NCBI GenBank assembly: GCA_031290315.1
Contig: JAITNS010000019.1
Location: forward strand, 1 to 11,051
Direction: 5' to 3'
Length of the DNA stretch: 11,051 nt
DNA from: Puniceicoccales bacterium
GTDB lineage: Bacteria; Verrucomicrobiota; Verrucomicrobiia; Opitutales; LL51
This document shows, piece after piece, positions 7,002 to 11,051 of this stretch. The stretch's first letter is position 1, and every line of letters starts with the position of its first letter. The notes under the pieces are model-generated. The model had not been told where the DNA came from, ran no database searches, and saw only the letters and a program-made list of their open reading frames with translations. The position numbers and the translations under genes were made by a program.

Positions 7002-8081
7002 TTAAGCATAAATTCCCCCGCCTAGTAATACGCCACTTTCATAAAATGCTACGACCTGACCACTTGCTAATGCTCGCTGTGGTTTTTGAAATTCGATAAT
7101 TGCTTCCCTAGATGATATTTTTTCAAAATAAATTTCCTGATAAGGATCCCGATAGCGTGGCCGACAAGCGATACGACAATTTCCTGGAAATTCTTTATTA
7201 GTATAACTTAAATTATAAACATGGAATCTATTATTATATAATTTCTTTTCGCTTTCGAAAGCAACTTTCAATTCATTTCTTTCAAGATCCTTACCAATTA
7301 CAACATAAAAATTATAATCCGAATTGGAAGGGATATTGAGTCCATGGCGCTGCCCTATTGTAAAATTATGCAACCCTTCGTGACGCCCAACAATCTTCCC
7401 TTCTAGGTTAACAATATTGCCTGAATTTTTTCCAATATAATGGGATAAAAAATCCTGAATCTTTACTTTCCCTAAAAAACAAATTCCTTGACTATCTTTT
7501 TTTTTAGCCGTTATAAAATTTGCCATCGAAGCTAATTTGCGCACTTCTTTTTTTGTTAAGTCGGCTAGGGGGAATTCGGCGAACTGAATCTGTTCCTGTT
7601 TAAGATAGGCTAAAAAATAAGTTTGATCTTTATTTTTATCCGTTGGCTCGATGATATCAAATGTTTCATTATAATTTTTTCGTTTCTTACAATAATGTCC
7701 CGTCCCAAGCGCATCGCTTCTATTTTCCTTAGCAACATTTGCCAGTGCTCCAAATTTTATAAATTGATTACATAAGATATCCGGATTGGGGGTAATGCCA
7801 TTGCGATAGCCTTCGACCAAAGGGTTTACAACGAATTTTTTATAGAAATCGATCATATTAACAATTGTGAAATCGACTGCCAATTGTTGGGCAATTTGTC
7901 GTGCATCTTCAGAATCTTTTTGCCAAGGGCAGTGATCTAAAGGGGCATTGGCATCATCATTATGCCAAGTACGCATATAAATTCCTTGGACCTCGTACCC
8001 CAATTGCTTCGCTAATAATGCCGCAACGGAACTATCCACTCCCCCTGACATCGCCACCGTTATTTTTCGATCTTCGGACAT
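7002..8081 (-). CDS. mnmA: tRNA-specific 2-thiouridylase MnmA
   Basis: MnmA adds sulfur to U34 of Lys, Glu and Gln tRNAs using ATP and a persulfide relay. The 359-residue protein is full length. It has the PP-loop SGGVDSS (12-18), GITPNPDILCN with the first catalytic Cys104, KDQTYFLAY (151-159), the second catalytic Cys201 in DSQGICFLG, IGQRHGL (242-248) and the C-terminal barrel motifs ALASGQVVAFY (337-347) and LGGGI (353-357). The substitution of Gln for the Thr or Ala often found before GICF is conservative. It follows the DUF4340 gene by 20 bp and precedes the flavoprotein by 42 bp. It is therefore probably transcribed with both, although the functions look unrelated. The start ATG at 8079-8081 has only a weak GAG upstream. 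Confidence 0.96.
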   Translation of the reverse strand: MSEDRKITVAMSGGVDSSVAALLAKQLGYEVQGIYMRTWHNDDANAPLDHCPWQKDSEDARQIAQQLAVDFTIVNMIDFYKKFVVNPLVEGYRNGITPNPDILCNQFIKFGALANVAKENRSDALGTGHYCKKRKNYNETFDIIEPTDKNKDQTYFLAYLKQEQIQFAEFPLADLTKKEVRKLASMANFITAKKKDSQGICFLGKVKIQDFLSHYIGKNSGNIVNLEGKIVGRHEGLHNFTIGQRHGLNIPSNSDYNFYVVIGKDLERNELKVAFESEKKLYNNRFHVYNLSYTNKEFPGNCRIACRPRYRDPYQEIYFEKISSREAIIEFQKPQRALASGQVVAFYESGVLLGGGIYA

Positions 8082-8101
8082 CGCTCAAAATTTTATCTCA
8101 T

Positions 8102-9313
8102 CTACGCCTTTTCTAAAATTTCAATCAACTTTTTCATCAAATTATCTTCAATTTTAATAGCATAATTTTTGTCCATAGGGAATAAGTAGGTTGCATCCTT
8201 ACTTAATTTTATTTCAAATTTCAATATTTTATTAACTTCTAAAATTAATTTATCATCCATCCATTCTAGATTGAGTGTCGATTTCTCCACAACATCTAAG
8301 GGACGCATAAGAGATAAATAAAGTAGGAGTGATTTTTCATCGAATTTTTCTAATAATTGCAGGGAAGCGGATGAGTTGGAAAATTTAAATACTCCCCATT
8401 GATTACTTTCATTACGGGATAAAAATAATTTTTTTTGTTGATAATCCAAAGAAACGGAATGAATTTCTGAGAATAAAGATTGGTTACATAAAGACTGCCA
8501 AGGATGCTCCAATATCTCGTTTAATGGCACAAAAAAATGTGCATTATTATTTGGTATTTCAGCTAAATAGACATTACTCTGAGCAATAGAATCAAAAATT
8601 TTCTTTTTTAAATTGAGATTAAAAGAGCGTTGTTGGTCATCGCGAAGCGTAAGTGTTATTTCGCATTTTATACGTTCGCTTTCCGACTGAAGATCATCAT
8701 TGCGAACAGGTATGGTCTCTAAATTTACAATATACTCTAAAAATTTTTGCATATTTATGCTATCCGCCTCCACGGCAAATGGAACAAAAAATTCCCAACG
8801 ATTTTCTTTTTTAATGAGAGAAAATTTCTGTTGTGTCATATGAAACATAAAATCAATTTGAGATATCTCCAAAGATTTCAACGGGCACACTTTCCTTGTA
8901 CACCAAAAAGCGATACCTTGTTTTAAAAATTGACTCAACGTTGTTTCGCGAAAATTTTCATCTTCTTCCCCAGTATTTTTTAAAGTAATTTTTGTTTGAT
9001 TATTTTTTTCCAATGTAATGGTCACATCGGATGGAAGCGTTTTTTCAAGTATTAGAGCCTGAAAAAATTTTTTTATCGCAAAAGGATTAACTGGCCAATG
9101 GAATGGTTGCGTTAATTGCCATGTACGACATATATCTTTCTCAAGAATTATCATTTCTCCATTCCGCTTGATGAAAATTTTTTGAATATTATTTTCTTTA
9201 TAGCTTTCAGTTTGAGTATTTTTTATATCATTAGGTCTTCGCAGCAGATGCCAATCGATAAGCCACAGTACCAGAATAGTAGAAAGTAAGATAAAAGTTC
9301 GCATCCATTTCAT
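8102..9313 (-). CDS. Membrane-anchored DUF4340 domain protein
   Basis: The 403-residue protein has one N-terminal hydrophobic segment (about residues 4-20) followed by a basic HLLRR, and then a long hydrophilic region without further membrane spans. It is best read as a single-pass protein with a large extracytoplasmic part. The segment around GEMIILEKDICRTWQLTQPF (52-71), followed by VNPFAIKKFF, fits the repeat seen in DUF4340 proteins (a Trp-containing strand, a Pro, then a helix). DUF4340 genes commonly follow gldG-like genes. Here the ATG overlaps the stop of the gldG-like gene as ATGA, which supports joint function, probably as accessory subunits of an ABC-type exporter. The biochemical role is unknown. 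A second ATG lies three codons in. Confidence 0.75.
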   Translation of the reverse strand: MKWMRTFILLSTILVLWLIDWHLLRRPNDIKNTQTESYKENNIQKIFIKRNGEMIILEKDICRTWQLTQPFHWPVNPFAIKKFFQALILEKTLPSDVTITLEKNNQTKITLKNTGEEDENFRETTLSQFLKQGIAFWCTRKVCPLKSLEISQIDFMFHMTQQKFSLIKKENRWEFFVPFAVEADSINMQKFLEYIVNLETIPVRNDDLQSESERIKCEITLTLRDDQQRSFNLNLKKKIFDSIAQSNVYLAEIPNNNAHFFVPLNEILEHPWQSLCNQSLFSEIHSVSLDYQQKKLFLSRNESNQWGVFKFSNSSASLQLLEKFDEKSLLLYLSLMRPLDVVEKSTLNLEWMDDKLILEVNKILKFEIKLSKDATYLFPMDKNYAIKIEDNLMKKLIEILEKA

Positions 9314-10761
9314 CGAGTATTCCTCCGAATATATGTAATTAAATAGCCAAATAATAAAATGAGAAGGGGAATAAGTAATAGTACTCGTCCAATTTTATAC
9401 AATTCAGATTTTGATAAAGTAATTTTATAATTTTCCGTCGGGCATATTTTAATCGAATCTGAAATGATTGCGGTTTCATCGAGTAGCCATGTTACAATCG
9501 CATTAAATAAAATCTTATTCCCTAAAACACAAAAACGATTGTTATTGACAAAATCGGAACTACCTACTACCAATAATTTCCCATGCTTTGCAACTGTTTT
9601 TTCATCGATGATTTCTTCCGATAAAGCGGCTAATGGGATTGGCCCTACTAAATCTTCTGCTGGATTATATTTTAGTTTACGTTGCAAATAATCGAGTTTT
9701 GCAAATGTTTTTTCTCCCGATGCAAATAATAAGGTTACTCTATGTTGCTTTGTTGGCGCTCCTATATCCTTTCGGACCGGTTGGCATAATCCAAATAGTG
9801 CTGATAATTTCATGTCTAACATCGGTTTCATCATTTTATGGTCTTCAAATTTGTCTATAATATTATCGCCGGAAATGCCAAGGCGATCACCATTTGTGCT
9901 CATAATTAACATATCATCGGCTAAAATACCCCAGTCAAAAAATAAATCTTCTAATCCACATACCTTGGGTGGCGATAATAATATTAAAATTCGCCCATCA
10001 TATTTTAAAAAGTCTCGCAATATCTTTACTTCTGTTTCTGAAAAATTAGTTTGAGGGCCTGCGATGATCAATAAACGCGCACTGCGATCCTGGATATTTT
10101 CCGTCAATTTTATTTTTTCTACCCCATAACCATTTTGTCTAAGTAATTCTTTTACCATAGAACTTCCATAGAGTGGATGTACGCTATCGCTATCAATTTC
10201 ACCATGGCCGGTCGAAAATAATATTTTTTTACTTTCGCGATTTGATAGCTTTAAAATTTCGTCGGAAATAATTTGCTCCCCTTTAAATCCGGAAACAATA
10301 CCTTCCTTAAATTCATATAACTCAAATGCAGGAATAATACGAAAATGCTCACGATTCGAAATTATAATACTATTATTCGCCACCGTTCCAAATCTCAAGG
10401 ATAATTCTTCTGCCATACGCGATTGCTGTATCGTATCGATGAATTTTATAGAAATTTTTTCCGATGATGCATGGCGATATTCTTTTAACAAATTTCGTAA
10501 ATCATTCACGAAAAATGGAATACTATTATCTTTGGATCGCCCGTAAAAAAGATAAATTTCAAATGGATCCTCTAATAATTTTAGGACATTGAGCGAAAAT
10601 TCTTCGAGCGCAAAATTATGCTTTTTTTGTAAATCAAAGCGCACAAAATGACGCATCGATATAATATTGATTCCTAAAACAGTAAGAATAATGCATATAA
10701 TTTCTAATATTTTATTAAGCAATTTTATTTTTCGTGCCCATTTAAAATCCTCCAATGACAT
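9310..10761 (-). CDS. GldG-like ABC transporter auxiliary protein
   Basis: The 483-residue protein fits the GldG / ABC_transp_aux family. It has a transmembrane helix at about 17-36, a large extracytoplasmic domain and a second helix at about 459-477 followed by a basic tail (YIRRNTR). Family-like motifs are STGHGE (183-188), the segment from GPQTNFSETEVKILRDFLKY to ILILLSP (235-264), LLVVGSSDFVNN (397-408) and FNAIVTWLLDE (419-429). In gliding Bacteroidetes GldG works with the GldA ATPase and GldF permease. In other phyla the same module is of unknown use. No ATPase or permease precedes it here, as the upstream 290 bp are repeats. The start ATG at 10759-10761 has no ribosome site. A perfect GGAGG lies inside the frame and points to an out-of-frame ATG, so the true N terminus may be shorter or altered by an indel. 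Confidence 0.8.
   Translation of the reverse strand: MSLEDFKWARKIKLLNKILEIICIILTVLGINIISMRHFVRFDLQKKHNFALEEFSLNVLKLLEDPFEIYLFYGRSKDNSIPFFVNDLRNLLKEYRHASSEKISIKFIDTIQQSRMAEELSLRFGTVANNSIIISNREHFRIIPAFELYEFKEGIVSGFKGEQIISDEILKLSNRESKKILFSTGHGEIDSDSVHPLYGSSMVKELLRQNGYGVEKIKLTENIQDRSARLLIIAGPQTNFSETEVKILRDFLKYDGRILILLSPPKVCGLEDLFFDWGILADDMLIMSTNGDRLGISGDNIIDKFEDHKMMKPMLDMKLSALFGLCQPVRKDIGAPTKQHRVTLLFASGEKTFAKLDYLQRKLKYNPAEDLVGPIPLAALSEEIIDEKTVAKHGKLLVVGSSDFVNNNRFCVLGNKILFNAIVTWLLDETAIISDSIKICPTENYKITLSKSELYKIGRVLLLIPLLILLFGYLITYIRRNTR
10739..10753 (-). promoter_or_regulatory. Ideal ribosome site and ATG, out of frame with the gldG-like gene
   Basis: GGAGG (10749-10753) is followed after 7 bases by ATG (10739-10741), but this ATG is not in the gldG-like frame and opens only eight codons before a TAA. 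With one G fewer in the GGG run after it, the ATG would read M-A-R-K-I-K-L-L, exactly the frame of the gene. This suggests a recent indel or a sequence error at the original start. Confidence 0.5.
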
Positions 10762-10834
10762 ATATTCTAGAACTTAATGAGATGGCGTTTGTTGAGAAGA
10801 TTTATTTTATCTGTTTTTCTTAATAAAAAGCATA

Positions 10835-10914
10835 AGGAAAGTAAGGACTCCTCACCCTTATGATCCCCGCCAGGAAAGTAAGGGCTCCTCGCCCTTACAA
10901 TCCTCGCCAGGAAA
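10835..10914. repeat. 37-bp tandem repeat, two full units and a partial third
   Basis: Units start with AGGAAAG at 10835 and 10872, and AGGAAAC starts a third at 10909, giving an exact period of 37. The two full units share AGGAAAGTAAGG, CTCCTC and CCTTA, and end in CGCC, with a few substitutions. Each unit encloses an inverted repeat. The third unit diverges after six bases and runs into a different palindrome. Confidence 0.85.
10878..10898. repeat. Hairpin inside the second 37-bp unit
   Basis: GTAAGGGC (10878-10885) and GCCCTTAC (10891-10898) form a perfect 8-bp stem around the loop TCCTC. In the first unit the matching positions read GTAAGGAC and ACCCTTAT, so its stem is broken near the loop and only the outer pairs are kept. 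Confidence 0.85.
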
Positions 10915-10927
10915 CATTGTTTCCTGG
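10907..10927. repeat. 21-bp palindrome
   Basis: CCAGGAAACA and TGTTTCCTGG are perfect reverse complements around a single central T (10917). It overlaps the start of the partial third 37-bp unit, so the repeat boundary sequence AGGAAA is itself part of this palindrome. Confidence 0.9.
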
Positions 10928-10937
10928 ACCTTGAGAC

Positions 10938-10974
10938 CGCCCTGGACCACGTGCGTTGCACGTGGTCCAGGGCG
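10938..10974. repeat. Perfect 17-bp-stem hairpin with 3-base loop
   Basis: CGCCCTGGACCACGTGC (10938-10954) and its exact reverse complement (10958-10974) flank the loop GTT. The stem is GC-rich and each arm holds CACGTG. Neither side carries a T tract, so it is not a normal intrinsic terminator. It would form a very stable hairpin in RNA or a cruciform in DNA. CCTGGACC at 10923-10930 is repeated in its left arm (10941-10948). Confidence 0.95.
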
Positions 10975-11005
10975 TACACAATGCCGGTCACACTATTTTT
11001 AAGTT

Positions 11006-11024
11006 CAAAGTATAATATTCTTTG
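11006..11024. repeat. Imperfect 19-bp palindrome containing TATAAT
   Basis: CAAAG (11006-11010) and CTTTG (11020-11024) flank an AT core with TATAAT at 11011-11016. Sixteen of the 18 non-central positions are palindromic. It could be a promoter with an overlapping operator, but no convincing -35 box is seen on either strand. Confidence 0.35.
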
Positions 11025-11051
11025 TACGATTTCTTTGGCCCTAGATTGAAT

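Larger units (their letters stand above)
10762..11051. other. Gene-free region rich in palindromes
   Basis: No credible coding sequence is present in these 290 bases. The only longer frame, on the minus strand, runs straight through the tandem and inverted repeats and has no family features. The central part is clearly GC-rich against AT-rich surroundings. I found no convincing promoter for the gldG-like gene in it, although TAGAAT (10764-10769) and TAAAAT (10804-10809) on the minus strand are possible -10 boxes without good -35 partners. Confidence 0.7.

Noticed and set aside
9464..10054. Overlapping plus-strand frames opposite the gldG-like gene
   Set aside because: They overlap each other and a gene with clear family motifs, and the hydrophobic look of one comes from the complementary codons.
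10835..10914. CRISPR-like array
   Set aside because: The units are directly tandem, have no spacers, differ between copies, and no cas gene is present.
10938..10974. Intrinsic terminator
   Set aside because: The stem is strong, but there is no run of T after it on either strand.
10938..10974. Integron attC site
   Set aside because: attC sites have imperfect stems with unpaired bases and conserved R sites. This stem is perfect, and no integrase or cassette structure is seen.
10767..10991. Minus-strand 74-codon frame across the right-hand repeats
   Set aside because: It runs through tandem and inverted repeats, has no family features or ribosome site, and is explained by the repeat structure.

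Overview
The window looks like a piece of an AT-rich bacterial chromosome carrying mostly single-copy housekeeping genes. The best guess for the source is a host-associated or otherwise AT-drifting member of Verrucomicrobiota, perhaps an Opitutae/Puniceicoccales relative. This rests on the style of the RuvB, DXR and OmpR-type regulator sequences and on a GldG-like plus DUF4340 gene pair. It is inferred from memory of these families and was not tested by a search.

Layout. Positions 1-196 hold no intact gene, but 26-118 is a decayed second copy of the 3' end of ruvB. Positions 197-1264 (minus) encode an unrecognised 355-residue protein with its own promoter and ribosome binding site. Positions 1365-4473 (minus) form the unit dxr - trxB - ruvB; trxB and ruvB overlap by four bases. 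A 212-bp divergent promoter region follows, then an OmpR/PhoB-type response regulator on the plus strand (4686-5420). Positions 5562-10761 (minus) form a second unit, read as gldG-like - DUF4340 gene - mnmA - CrtI/CrtISO-like flavoprotein, with a 4-bp overlap and gaps of 20 and 42 bp. Positions 10762-11051 hold no gene. Instead there is a dense cluster of GC-rich repeats and palindromes: 37-bp tandem units with internal hairpins, a 21-bp palindrome, and a perfect 17-bp-stem hairpin.

How the genes fit together. DXR makes MEP for isoprenoid precursors, TrxB keeps thioredoxin reduced, RuvB drives Holliday junction migration, and MnmA thiolates tRNA wobble uridine. The GldG-like/DUF4340 pair resembles the membrane-anchored auxiliary part of a GldA/GldF-type ABC exporter, but no ATPase or permease gene is seen beside it here.

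The most interesting point is the left end. The unknown gene lies between the intact ruvB 3' end and a diverged, frameshifted ruvB 3' remnant in the same orientation. Most base differences between the two copies are synonymous, so the remnant diverged as a working ruvB before it decayed. This fits a small accessory cassette that entered at the ruvB 3' end together with a foreign ruvB tail. A tandem duplication followed by decay is the main alternative.
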